Both the position numbers and the translations under genes were made by a program. Shown here one piece after another: positions 35,379 to 49,052 of a stretch of 64,000 nt of DNA. The notes under the pieces are model-generated. The model had not been told where the DNA came from. It worked only from the letters and a program-made list of their open reading frames with translations, and did not search any database. This stretch comes from Lichenibacterium minor (GTDB taxonomy: Bacteria; Pseudomonadota; Alphaproteobacteria; Rhizobiales; Beijerinckiaceae): contig NZ_QYBB01000005.1 in NCBI RefSeq assembly GCF_004137685.1, positions 62,001 through 126,000 on the forward strand, read 5' to 3'. The stretch's first letter is position 1. Each line of letters opens with the position of its first letter.

Positions 35379-35610
35379 CCCGCACGTAGGGCTCCACCAC
35401 GCCCCGGAGCCGGATCGTCATCGGGCGGCCGAAACGGTCCTTGGCATTGCCGGCGGCGACTTTGATCCAACCCTCGCTGATGCAATATTCCTCGACGTTG
35501 GTCTTCTCCTTGCCGTCGAAGCGGATGCCGACGTCGTTGGACAGCACCTCTTCGTCGTAGTGCGGGCTGTTGGGGTCGACGGACAGGCGGTCGGGGAACT
35601 GGACGGTCAC
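35359..35610 (-). CDS. DUF3297 family protein
   Basis: An 83-residue protein, GTG start at 35610. It matches DUF3297 over nearly all its length: FPDRLSVDPNSPHYDEEVLSNDVGIRFDGKEKTNVEEYCISEGWIKVAAGNAKDRFGRPMTIRLRGVVEPYV. The family is widespread and short; its function is unknown, with RNA or glutathione links only suggested by context elsewhere. Co-directional with the glycosylase gene downstream, whose start lies inside this gene's end. Confidence 0.85.
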   Translation of the reverse strand: MTVQFPDRLSVDPNSPHYDEEVLSNDVGIRFDGKEKTNVEEYCISEGWIKVAAGNAKDRFGRPMTIRLRGVVEPYVRGGEAEA

Positions 35611-35683
35611 GGCAGGGGTCCTTCTCGGGAGCGTCGCGCTGTCTAGCCTCCCGGGGGCGGGAGATCCAGCCTCGCCGGCCGCC

Positions 35684-36241
35684 TCACGAGGTGCCGCCGC
35701 CGCAGTCCGAGGTCGGGGATCCCGGCGGCGGCAGCGCGACGTGGAAGCGTTTCGTGGCGACGATCGCCCCGCCGGCCGCGACCACGAAGGTCCAATCGCC
35801 GGGGCGCATCTCCCAATCGTGGTCGAAGGTGAAGCCCACGTGGGTCTGCCCGAAGACGATCGCGCTGGCGAAGTCGTCTTCCGCGCTGGTGGCGCCGTCC
35901 GGCCCCGTGAAGGTCGGGTGGAGGACACGCACCACCACCGCGCCGGGCTCCGGCTCGCCCGCGCCGGGCAGGATCCGCAGCTTCACGCCGAAGCTGCGGC
36001 ACAGCCGGGCCTCGATGGCGTCCGTGCGGTCGAGGTAGCGCTGGTGGGACATCGGCACGGCCGGCGCCAGGCCGGTGCCGCCCGTGCCCAACGGGGCTTC
36101 TGGCGCGCGCCGCCCCACGATCGGGCCCCAGTCGAGGATCTCGGCCGTCGGGTGAGCCGCGGCAGTCCCGGCGCCGAACCCTGAGGCCGCCAGCGCGGCG
36201 GCCAGCGCGGCGACGAGGGCCCGGGACCGCGCATCGTTCAT
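35684..36241 (-). CDS. DUF3859-domain secreted protein
   Basis: A 185-residue protein with a signal peptide (ARSRALVAALAAALAASGFGAGTAAAHP). The mature domain fits DUF3859: AEILDWGPIVGRR, DAIEARLCRSFGVKLRILP, VVVRVLHPTFTGPDG, GFTFDHDWEMRPGDWTFVVAAGGAIVATKRFHV. The DHDWE..PGDWTF motif is the family's best marker. Function unknown; an immunoglobulin-like fold is likely. The C-terminus has two cysteines (CGGG and RLCRSF). It lies 59 bp downstream of mutS on the same strand. Confidence 0.78.
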   Translation of the reverse strand: MNDARSRALVAALAAALAASGFGAGTAAAHPTAEILDWGPIVGRRAPEAPLGTGGTGLAPAVPMSHQRYLDRTDAIEARLCRSFGVKLRILPGAGEPEPGAVVVRVLHPTFTGPDGATSAEDDFASAIVFGQTHVGFTFDHDWEMRPGDWTFVVAAGGAIVATKRFHVALPPPGSPTSDCGGGTS

Positions 36242-36300
36242 GGCCTCACCCTCCTGCCCGTCGTCGAAGCGCGGCGCCGCCTGGTGGCGCCCCGGCGCCC

Positions 36301-39099
<2,799 letters not shown>

Positions 39100-39294
39100 G
39101 GGCCACCATACCGCGATCGGGCGCGGGACGCACGGTGGGCGCCGCCGCTGTCCACCGTGCGACCGTCGGGCGGACCGCTGAGGTCTGCGGCAGCCGTGCC
39201 GGGACGCGACCCTGGAACCGTGGCGGCGACGCGGGCCCGGCGGCGTCGCCGGCGCGCTCGAACGGCCCGCCGCGGCGCGGTTGTCCGGACCCGC

Positions 39295-40278
39295 TCAGGC
39301 GAGGTCGAAATCGATGGCTTCGAAGCGCTGCATCCGGAACGGCGCCGCGTCGCGCCGGAGGTCGCGCATCTGCAGCACCATCGGCGACGGCCGCAGGCGG
39401 CCGGGCAGGAGCAGCCCGGGGAGCGGCACCGCGTCGTTGATGCCGGCATAGGCGAACAGCGGCCGGCGCTGGAGCCGGCAGGCCGCCGAGGTGACGGCGG
39501 CGACGTCGCGGCGCCCGACGGTCGTGCCGTGGCGGGGCAGCAGCGCGCAGATCAGGGCATGGGGCGCCCCCCGCGCCCGGCGCCGAGCCGACACCGCCAG
39601 CAGGCGCTCGCCGACATGGAGCGCGTAGCCGGCGCCCGGCCGGCCGAGCCGGCCCCACAGCCGTTCGGCCGTCCAGCCGAGCCCCGTCTGCGTCCCGCCG
39701 CAGAACGGGGCGAGGATCCGCCGGCCCCGCTCGGCCCCGAGGTCGGCGACCCGGTGCGAAACGACGGGCACGCCCGGGACCGGGAGCCCGCCCACGCCGA
39801 CCCGGACGTCGAGCCGCGCGGCTTCCGCGAGCCGCAGGATGCGGGCGTTGACGTCCGCCGCCATGGCGTTGGGGACCGACAGGATCAGGCGCACGCCGCG
39901 CTCGCGGCAGGCCGCCTCGGCGGCGCGGTAAAGCCCGACCAGCGTCGCCAGCGACCGGAAGGCTTCCAGGACGAAGACGTCGACCAGCGCCACGGCCGGC
40001 TCCGGCCGGCCGTCCACCGTCACGGTCTGGTGCAGCAGGGCGAGGTGGCCGACCTTGCGCGGCCCCGCATAGGCGGCCAGCACGGTCGCGCCTTCGCCAT
40101 AGGCGTCCCGGTAGAGCCAGCGCAGCCCTTCCGGCGTGAAACGGCCGGCCTCGGCCGCGAAGGCCTCCGCGGCGAGCGCGGCCGTTTCGGCGTGATCGGT
40201 CGCGCTCTCGATCCGCACCGAGACGGCGTCGGGCGGCGCGGGGGAGGTCGGGGCGGCGAGGGGCGCTGCGGCTGTCAT
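39295..40278 (-). CDS. GNAT-like acetyltransferase fold protein
   Basis: A 327-residue protein, start ATG 40278. The middle resembles an Eis/GNAT-type core: GATVLAAYAGPRKVGHLALLHQTVTVDG, VALVDVFVLEAFRSLATLVGLYRAAEAACRERGVRLILSVPNAMAADVNARI. The classical Q/RxxGxG acetyl-CoA loop is not obvious, so activity is uncertain. The C-terminus ends with RPSPMVLQMRDLRRDAAPFRMQRFEAIDFDLA. Function unknown. It lies between mutS and the HI0074-type pseudogene, a stretch where synteny seems disturbed. Confidence 0.65.
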   Translation of the reverse strand: MTAAAPLAAPTSPAPPDAVSVRIESATDHAETAALAAEAFAAEAGRFTPEGLRWLYRDAYGEGATVLAAYAGPRKVGHLALLHQTVTVDGRPEPAVALVDVFVLEAFRSLATLVGLYRAAEAACRERGVRLILSVPNAMAADVNARILRLAEAARLDVRVGVGGLPVPGVPVVSHRVADLGAERGRRILAPFCGGTQTGLGWTAERLWGRLGRPGAGYALHVGERLLAVSARRRARGAPHALICALLPRHGTTVGRRDVAAVTSAACRLQRRPLFAYAGINDAVPLPGLLLPGRLRPSPMVLQMRDLRRDAAPFRMQRFEAIDFDLA

Positions 40279-40331
40279 GGCGCCCGAGCGTGGGGAAGAA
40301 AGCTTGCCGAATCCCTCACCGCCATCGGGCC

Positions 40332-40747
40332 TCACCGGTCGGACGGCGTGGCGGCGGCGAGGGTGGCGAACGGCACCGCGTGGCTCTCGACGTCGCGGCG
40401 GACGGCGTCCGAGCAGACTTCGGCTGCCTTCTCGCTGTCGTCAATGTGGCTCGTCGTTCACCGCGCCTCGCGATGGCCGCTCCAGACGTCCCAGCCGTCG
40501 AGGAGCAGACCGCGCTCCGAGCCGAGCCGGGTCAGGGCGGGGAAGCTCCGCTCCCCGATGCCCTCCGGCGCCGGCTCGGTTTCCTCGAGGAACCGGCGCA
40601 GAAACTCGTGGCTGAGCTCGTAGGCGAAGCGCTGGATCACGCCGTCGCGCACCACCTCGCGGCCGGGCCCGGCTCCGCCCGCGCCTCGGCGAGGCCGGAC
40701 GTGAGCCGACCCATGGCATGGCGGAACGACGACGTGTCCAGCGCCAC
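40332..40747 (-). pseudogene. Degraded HI0074-type nucleotidyltransferase substrate-binding protein
   Basis: Translating the minus strand from GTG 40747 gives MALDTSSFRHAMGRLTSGLAEARAEP. After a one-base frameshift near 40665 the homology continues as EVVRDGVIQRFAYELSHEFLRRFLEE and GLLLDGWDVWSGHREAR. A TGA then interrupts at about 40458-40460, after which TTSHIDDSEKAAEV continues in the same frame to a stop at 40332. This is the HI0074 family, the HEPN-like partner of minimal nucleotidyltransferases (HEPN/MNT toxin-antitoxin modules). The partner gene is absent. Start overlaps the maeB end. Frameshift plus stop mean it is not functional, unless an assembly error explains the shift. Confidence 0.7.
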
Positions 40748-40751
40748 CCCC

Positions 40752-43040
<2,289 letters not shown>

Positions 43041-43190
43041 CGTTGGTCCTGGCTCGTCGTTGGGATGCGAGACGAGGGAGCATAGGGTGGCGACCGACCG
43101 CCGGAAAGGCGGTTCGGGGCGGCCCCGGCCCTTTTGCGGGCATCGGCCGGGTCCGTCCGACCCCGTCGCGGCGCCGGGCGGGCAGGCCCG

Positions 43191-46046
43191 TCAAGCTTCG
43201 GCCACGGCCGGCATGGCGCGCTCGCGCTGCTCCAGCAGGCTCTGCACGATGAGGGCGGACGGCTCCGGGCGGCCGTGGAACCAGCCTTGCACTTCGTCGC
43301 AGCCGAGAGCCTTCAGCTGCGCGAGCTGCTCGGCCGTTTCGCAGCCTTCGGCGTTGACGCGAAGCCCGAGGTTGCCGGCGAGGCTGACCACGGCCGCGAT
43401 GATGGCCGCGGCAGGCCGGTCCGCCGGCAGCCCGCGCACGAAGCTCTGGTCGATCTTCAGCTTGTCGATGGCGAAGGTGCGCAGGTAGCTCAGCGACGAG
43501 AAGCCCGTGCCGAAGTCGTCGAGCGACAGCCCGATGCCCGCGGCGCGCAGCCGGTCGAGCCGGTCGCGGGCGGCGCCGTCGTTCTCCATCAGGAGGGATT
43601 CCGTCAGCTCGAGGTCGAGACGTTCGGCCGGCAGCCCGCTGGCCGTCAGCGCGTCGAAGACGGTCGCGACGAGGTCGCCGCGCGACAGCTGTATCGCCGA
43701 CAGGTTCACCGACACCGTGATGGGTTCCGGCCAGCCCGCGGCGTCGTGGCAGGCTTGGCGCAGCACCCACGCCCCCAGCGCCTCGATGAGCCCCGTGCGC
43801 TCCGCGATGGGGATGAATTTCGCCGGCGACACGAAGCCCCGCACGGGGTGAGGCCAGCGCACGAGCGCTTCGACGCCGGTGATGAGGTCCGTCGCGAGGT
43901 CGACCTGCCGCTGGTAGAAGACGAGGAACTCGCCCCGCCGCAGCCCGTCGCGGAGATCCTGCTCGAGCGCGCGGTCGTCCTCGGCGCCCCGCTCCATGGC
44001 GGCATCGAACACGACGGCCCGGTCGCCGCCCGCGGCCCGCGCCGCCGTCATGGCGGCATCCGCTTCCCGCATCAGCGTGGCGGCCTCGCCGCCCCCGGTC
44101 GCCAGGGCCACGCCGACGCTGATCCCGATCGACGCCTCGTAGGGCCCGAGCACGTGCACCCCGCCCACGGCGGCGACGAGCTCGTCGGCGAAGCGCCGCA
44201 CCTCGGCCTCGGACGGGCGCGCGACCAGCACGGCGAATTCATCGCCGCCCAGTCGGGCCGGCAGGTCGCCCCCGTCGGCGAAGCCTTCGAGCCGCTGCGC
44301 CACCGCGACGAGCAACTGGTCGCCGCCGGCGTGGCCGAGCCGGTCGTTGACGATCCGGAAACGGTCGAGGTCGAAGAACAGGAGGGCGGTCACGCCGCCC
44401 TGCGACGGCCGCGCCAACGCGGCTTCGACGCCCTCGACCAGCACGCGGCGGTTGCTGAGCCCCGTCAACGCGTCGACCTTCGCCATCGTGATGAGGCGGG
44501 CTTCGGCGGCGCGCGCCTCCGTCACGTCGGCGAAGGACAGGCATATGGCGCTGCGCTCCGGCCCGAGCCGCCCGTCCGGCCCCACGGGCCCGGGCACCCG
44601 CGACGGCGTGACGACGCAGTTCAGGATGACGCCGACGCCGCCCCGCACCGTGCAGCGGATCTCGCGCATGGGGGCCGGGCGGACCCCGCCCGGCCCGCCG
44701 TCCGCGGCCCCCTCCAACGCTTCCGCGCAGGCCGCCGCGAGCGGGCCCGGCAGGACGGCGCCGTAGTGCATCTGGCCGTCGAGGCCGGGCGGCAGGCCGA
44801 TGATGGACGCCGCTGCGGCGCTGATCGCCCGCACGGCGCCGTCGTGGTCCACGACGACGATGCCGGCGAAGTTGTCCGCGACGACGCGGCCCAGGATGGT
44901 GCGCAGCCGCTCGGCCTCGGAGCGGGACCGAAGCAGGCCGACCCGCCTGTCGTCGATCTCGACCGCGACCGCGATCAGGGCGAAGCACAGCAGGCCCGCG
45001 TGGAGGGGCGCCGTGGCCGGGAGCAGCGGCACGGTGTGCTGTAGGGCGAGCGCCAGGCCTTCGCCGAGCGGCGCCGCGGCCAGCAGCGTCGCCAGGTGCC
45101 CGGCCAGCCTGAAACGCCCCCCGAGGGTGCTCGCCGCAGCGAGCAGCAGCCCGCAGGCGAGCAGCGTCAGCCAGGGGGCGACGGGGCGGAGCGCCCGGCC
45201 CTGGACGAGGCTTTCCGCCGCCAGGGCGTGCAGGGTGACGCCGGGCACGAAGCCGAAGCGCGGCACGGACACGAAGTCGCCCAGCTCCGGCGCCGTGGCG
45301 CCGATCAGCACCTTGCGGCCAGCGATCCGCTCGCGGTCCACGCGCCCGCCGAGCAGCGCGTCGGCCGACACGCGGTCGATCCGCGCCGCGTCGATGCCGT
45401 AGTCGATGGTGAACGTTCGATCCGGGCTGGGGGGAGGAGCGACCAGCGCCGTCGACAGGCCGGGCAGGCTCGTCTGCGGCAGGAGGCGCGGGTCCGACAC
45501 CGGTTCGAAGCGCGCGATGTCGCGCACGATGCCGTGGTTCCTGTTGCCCTGGTTCACCAGGGCCGGCCAGGACAGGTCGGCGAAACGCCGGATGGGAATG
45601 CGCAGCGGCCGCGCGTCGTCGTCCGACGCCATGGGGTCCAGCAGGGACGCCAGGATCACCGAGCCGTCGGCCCGCTCGAGCGCCCGCTCGAAGGCCGCGT
45701 CGCCGTCCGCCGCACCCGGGGTGCTCAGGTCTACGTCGAGCGCTATGGCGGCGGCATCGGCCGCCCGCAGCCGGTCGACGATGTCGGCGTAGAGGTTGCG
45801 GCTCCACGGCCAGCTGCGGTCGATCGTGAGGCTCGCCGAATCGATGTCGACGATGAGGAGCTGGCCCGACGGGCGCCGGCTCCAGGCCGCGAAGCGCATG
45901 TCGCCGGCCGCATGGTCGAGGGTCGTGAGGGCACCGCAGGACCAGAGCGCCGCCACGACGGCGACCGCGGACATCCGGGCCAGCGCGGCGCGGTGCCGGC
46001 GCAGGGGCCGCCGCCGTTCGACGCCGGCAGGGCGCTCAGGCCTCAT
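43191..46046 (-). CDS. CHASE2-GGDEF-EAL cyclic-di-GMP protein
   Basis: A 951-residue membrane protein. Residues about 25-45 are a membrane helix, then a periplasmic CHASE2 domain (RPSGQLLIVDIDSASLTIDRSWPWSRNLYADIVDRL, FALDVDLS-like AIALDVDLSTPG, VNFTIDYG-like TFTIDYGID, GRKVLIGATAPELGD), three membrane helices at about 295-375, a PAS-like region (390-500), GGDEF (about 540-690, intact RLGGDEFAVL) and EAL (about 705-940, intact GVEALVRW, ELTES, DDFGTGFSS, KIDQSF). Both cyclase and phosphodiesterase signatures look complete. The start overlaps the stop of the upstream FecR-domain gene (ATGA), so they are translationally coupled; CHASE2 is likely to sense that secreted partner. Confidence 0.92.
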   Translation of the reverse strand: MRPERPAGVERRRPLRRHRAALARMSAVAVVAALWSCGALTTLDHAAGDMRFAAWSRRPSGQLLIVDIDSASLTIDRSWPWSRNLYADIVDRLRAADAAAIALDVDLSTPGAADGDAAFERALERADGSVILASLLDPMASDDDARPLRIPIRRFADLSWPALVNQGNRNHGIVRDIARFEPVSDPRLLPQTSLPGLSTALVAPPPSPDRTFTIDYGIDAARIDRVSADALLGGRVDRERIAGRKVLIGATAPELGDFVSVPRFGFVPGVTLHALAAESLVQGRALRPVAPWLTLLACGLLLAAASTLGGRFRLAGHLATLLAAAPLGEGLALALQHTVPLLPATAPLHAGLLCFALIAVAVEIDDRRVGLLRSRSEAERLRTILGRVVADNFAGIVVVDHDGAVRAISAAAASIIGLPPGLDGQMHYGAVLPGPLAAACAEALEGAADGGPGGVRPAPMREIRCTVRGGVGVILNCVVTPSRVPGPVGPDGRLGPERSAICLSFADVTEARAAEARLITMAKVDALTGLSNRRVLVEGVEAALARPSQGGVTALLFFDLDRFRIVNDRLGHAGGDQLLVAVAQRLEGFADGGDLPARLGGDEFAVLVARPSEAEVRRFADELVAAVGGVHVLGPYEASIGISVGVALATGGGEAATLMREADAAMTAARAAGGDRAVVFDAAMERGAEDDRALEQDLRDGLRRGEFLVFYQRQVDLATDLITGVEALVRWPHPVRGFVSPAKFIPIAERTGLIEALGAWVLRQACHDAAGWPEPITVSVNLSAIQLSRGDLVATVFDALTASGLPAERLDLELTESLLMENDGAARDRLDRLRAAGIGLSLDDFGTGFSSLSYLRTFAIDKLKIDQSFVRGLPADRPAAAIIAAVVSLAGNLGLRVNAEGCETAEQLAQLKALGCDEVQGWFHGRPEPSALIVQSLLEQRERAMPAVAEA

Positions 46047-48688
46047 CGGCCGTGCCCACCGCCTCCGCCCGACCCGTTGCCGCCGCCTCCGCTGCCGCCC
46101 GGGCCGCGGCCGTGTCCGTGACCTCCGCGTCCACCGCCGTGCCCGCCATCGCCACCGTTGCCCGCTCCGCCACCGTTTCCGCCCGCGTTGCCGGCGCCGC
46201 CGTTTCCGCCCGCGTTGCCGGCGCCGCCGTTTCCGCCCGCGTTGCCGGCGCCGCCGTTTCCGCCCGCGTTGCCGGCGCCGCCGTTTCCGCCCGCGTTGCC
46301 GGCGCCGCCGTTTCCGCCCGCGTTTCCGCCGCCACCGTTTCCGCCCGCGTTGCCGGCGCCGCCGTTGCCGCCCGCGTTGCCGGCTCCCCTGTTTCCGCCT
46401 GCGTTGCCGGCGCCGCCGATGCCGTGGCCGCCATGTCCGGACGCCCCATCGCCGCCCCCTCTGCCATGGCCCGCCGCACCGCCTCGGCCCTCGCCGGCCT
46501 TCCCGGACTCGCCGCCGCGGGTGGCCGAGCCTCTGCCGCCATCGCCACGGGCGCCATCTCCGTTCGGCGTGCCGCGGTCGCTCCTGCCGACGGTCGCACC
46601 CGGATTCGCCGCGGTGGCGGACGCTTGGCCCGCCTCTGCCTGTCCTCCGGCCTGGGAAGCGGCATCGCCGGCGCGCGCCGCGTCTGCCGCCGCGGCCCGT
46701 CCCTCGGGCGAACCGCCTCCGGCAGGACTCATGGCCTCGCCGGAGCGGTTTTCGGCCCCGCGGGTTCGGCCCACGACGCCATCACGGGCCCTTCCGTTCC
46801 GGCCACCGATGCCGCGACCGGCCTGCCCTCCGTCCTCGCTGCCGGCGTGACCGAAGCTGGACGGGCCGCTGTTTCCGGCTGAAGCGTCCCGCGAATGGCG
46901 GCCCGGACCAGTGGTGCCATCCCCCTCGCCGCTCCGTCTCGACGCTGGGGCTGCGGCGGTTTGGCGGGATGCAACCCGTGCCGACGCGTTGTCGGCGGTC
47001 CCGCCGCCGAGCGCGGCGACTCTGCTGCTCAATCCCTTGCCCTTCTTGTTGTCCCCTGTGCCTTTGTTGCCGGTGTCATTGCCGTCGTTCGACTTTTCAG
47101 GCGTCGCCTTAGCCGTCGGCGGAGCAGCGACGGTTATGCCAGGAAGCGTGACGGTGATCCCAGGAACCGTGATGGTGATCCCGGGAATCGTGATCGCCGC
47201 GGCGGGCTGGGCGGGCTGGGCGGGAACGGCCGGGGCCGGCGGGGTCGCAGGCTGAGCGGGAACGGCCGGGGTCGGCAGTGTCGCGGGCTGCGCGGGGACG
47301 GCCGGAGCCGGCGGTGTCGCAGGCTGCGCGGGGACGGCTGGGGCCGGCGATGTCGTGGGCTGGGCGGGAACCGAGGGAGCAGACGGAATGGCCGTCCCCG
47401 CCGTGCTTGTGGAAGCGGTGCCCGTCGCGGCCGTTCCCGCCGTGCTTGTGGACGCGGTGCCCGTAGTGGCCGTCCCCGCCGTGCTTGTGGAAGCGGTGCC
47501 CGTCGAGACCGTCCCCGCCGTGCCCGTGGAGGCGGTGCCCGTGGCCGCCGTCCCCGCCGTGCCCGTGGGGGCGGTGCCCGTCGCGACCGTCCCTGCCGTG
47601 TCCGAGGAGGCGGTGCCCGTGGCCGCCGTTCCTGCCGTGCCCGTGGAGGCGGTGCCCGTGGCCGCCGTTCCTGCCGTGCCCGTGGCCGCCGTTCCTGCCG
47701 TGCCCGTGGCCGCCGTTCCTGCCGTGCCCGTGGAGGCGGTGCCCGTGGCGGCCGTCCCTGCCGTATTAGGAGACGCGGCCGTGTTCGAGCCGGCGCTACT
47801 TCCGGCGGTCGTCTGTGCGGTCGGGGATGCCGGCCCTCCCGTGGCCGCGGCGGGGTTGGACGGGCCCGTGGCGCTCGCCGCCTGTCCCGCGGTGGTCCCC
47901 GTCGCCGCGGTTTCGGCCGCGGTGGGAGACACCGAACCGTTGCCGATCGGCGAGTTGCTTCCCGACCCTGCGCCATGGCTCGCAGCGGCTGCACTCGCGG
48001 CGGCACTCGCCGCGGCAGCCGGGGCGGCCTTGGCCACGGCGGCGGGCGTCCCGACCGGCGCTGCGGGCGACAGCGCCCCCACCACGGCCGCCCTGGGTGC
48101 CCCGAGGGTGACGGGTGAATGTCGACCCGCCCCGGCGACCGACAGGCCTCGCGAGCCGACGCTGGCGTGCTGTCCGGCCGTCACGTCCGCCATCTGACCG
48201 GTCTTCAGCGAGGTCACCTGCACGGTGCCGCGCTGCACAGCGACCCCGCCGGCGGTTTGCGCCACCGAGACGGTGAAGTGCGTGCCCTTCACGACGGCGG
48301 CCAGCATCGGCGTTTCCACGGAGAAGTGCTGGACGTTCTGCTTTTCGACGTCGAACGACACCGTGCCGGCCTTCTCCAGCACGGTCGTCGACAGGCCTTC
48401 GCCCGGACGCTCCGCCACCGCGACCACGCTTTTGGGGCCGATCACCATGGATTCGGTGCCGCGCTGGAGCATCACGCGGGAGCGCTCGGCGGTGAACACC
48501 GAAACGCCGGAGGGGATCGCCATGCCGACCGCCACGTCGGTGCGATCCGCGTCCGTGCCCGTCCAGGCGCGTCCCGAAACCTTGGACACAGTCCAGCCCT
48601 CGACGGCCGCCCCCGCGGGGACGGGCAGGTTGGAAAGGACGGTGAGGAGGCCCGTCGCCGCAAGGGCCCGTAAGCGGATCTGTCGCAT
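46043..48688 (-). CDS. Secreted FecR-domain protein with long repeat tail
   Basis: An 881-residue protein. Signal peptide 1-27 (RALAATGLLTVLSNLPVPAGA), then a FecR domain (about 30-185: WTVSKVSGRAWTG, GVSVFTAERSRVMLQRG, TVLEKAGTVSFDVEKQNVQHFSVETPMLAAVVKGTHFTVSV). After it come an Ala/Gly region, 13-residue Ala/Ser/Thr/Gly repeats (about 308-431), Pro-Ala-Val/Gln-Pro repeats (439-488), a VPGIT-type repeat (496-523), then a Gly/Ala/Asn tail with nine GNGGAGNAG-type units (758-838) and a Gly/His-rich end. FecR domains bind signals or membranes; the tail should be flexible and surface-exposed. Its stop overlaps the CHASE2 gene start. Start ATG 48688. Confidence 0.85.
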   Translation of the reverse strand: MRQIRLRALAATGLLTVLSNLPVPAGAAVEGWTVSKVSGRAWTGTDADRTDVAVGMAIPSGVSVFTAERSRVMLQRGTESMVIGPKSVVAVAERPGEGLSTTVLEKAGTVSFDVEKQNVQHFSVETPMLAAVVKGTHFTVSVAQTAGGVAVQRGTVQVTSLKTGQMADVTAGQHASVGSRGLSVAGAGRHSPVTLGAPRAAVVGALSPAAPVGTPAAVAKAAPAAAASAAASAAAASHGAGSGSNSPIGNGSVSPTAAETAATGTTAGQAASATGPSNPAAATGGPASPTAQTTAGSSAGSNTAASPNTAGTAATGTASTGTAGTAATGTAGTAATGTAGTAATGTASTGTAGTAATGTASSDTAGTVATGTAPTGTAGTAATGTASTGTAGTVSTGTASTSTAGTATTGTASTSTAGTAATGTASTSTAGTAIPSAPSVPAQPTTSPAPAVPAQPATPPAPAVPAQPATLPTPAVPAQPATPPAPAVPAQPAQPAAAITIPGITITVPGITVTLPGITVAAPPTAKATPEKSNDGNDTGNKGTGDNKKGKGLSSRVAALGGGTADNASARVASRQTAAAPASRRSGEGDGTTGPGRHSRDASAGNSGPSSFGHAGSEDGGQAGRGIGGRNGRARDGVVGRTRGAENRSGEAMSPAGGGSPEGRAAAADAARAGDAASQAGGQAEAGQASATAANPGATVGRSDRGTPNGDGARGDGGRGSATRGGESGKAGEGRGGAAGHGRGGGDGASGHGGHGIGGAGNAGGNRGAGNAGGNGGAGNAGGNGGGGNAGGNGGAGNAGGNGGAGNAGGNGGAGNAGGNGGAGNAGGNGGAGNAGGNGGGAGNGGDGGHGGGRGGHGHGRGPGGSGGGGNGSGGGGGHGR
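46173..46415 (-). repeat. 27-bp tandem repeat, nine units, in the FecR-domain gene
   Basis: Nine contiguous 27-bp units fill 243 bp in frame. The first five (46173-46307) are identical base for base; the last four carry substitutions. They encode the nine-residue unit around GNAGGNGGA. Base identity of the first five suggests recent expansion and possible length variation between strains. Confidence 0.9.
47395..47765 (-). repeat. 39-bp degenerate repeats encoding Thr/Ala/Gly units
   Basis: About nine units of 39 bp encode a 13-residue pattern such as ASTSTAGTATTGT. Units differ mostly at third positions and by a few Ala/Ser/Val changes. Such Thr/Ala/Gly tracts form extended, often glycosylated linkers. 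Confidence 0.75.
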
Positions 48689-49052
48689 ATGGTTAATATG
48701 CCGGCCAATCCTTCACGAAGCCTTGCATTCAAGGAAAGTCCGCCGGTCGCCCCTCCGCTCGATATCCCCGTCGGTCGACGGGATGGGCCTGCCTCGGCTC
48801 GGGTGCGTCCTGGAGTCCGCCGCCCCGCGCGGGTCGCGGAAAGGGGACGCGGGGTCCGGGCATTCCGCGACCCGACCGGCCGCGGTCGATGGAAGGGGGT
48901 CGCATCCGCCGGCGGGACGAGCGGAGCGGGTCGCGCTCTTCCCGCGACGACCCGGATCGGCGGGAACGATCCCGCCCTGGCCAGCGCTGCCGGCGATGCC
49001 GTCGCGAGACTCCATCCGGTGGGCTCCGGGCGTCGATCGACGGAGCGGCTCC
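48689..49052. other. Gene-free region upstream of FecR-domain gene
   Basis: 364 bp between two minus-strand genes. I see no gene. It contains a 7-bp inverted repeat CCCGTCG-GT-CGACGGG (48767-48782), about 80 bp before the FecR-gene start, a 5-bp hairpin CCTTG/CAAGG (48721-48734) and a 12-bp palindrome CGTCGATCGACG (49031-49042). These are possible regulator sites. No clear -35/-10 pair was found. Confidence 0.45.

Noticed and set aside
46173..46415. CRISPR array or mobile repeat
   Set aside because: The units are contiguous, in frame with a coding sequence and have no spacers.
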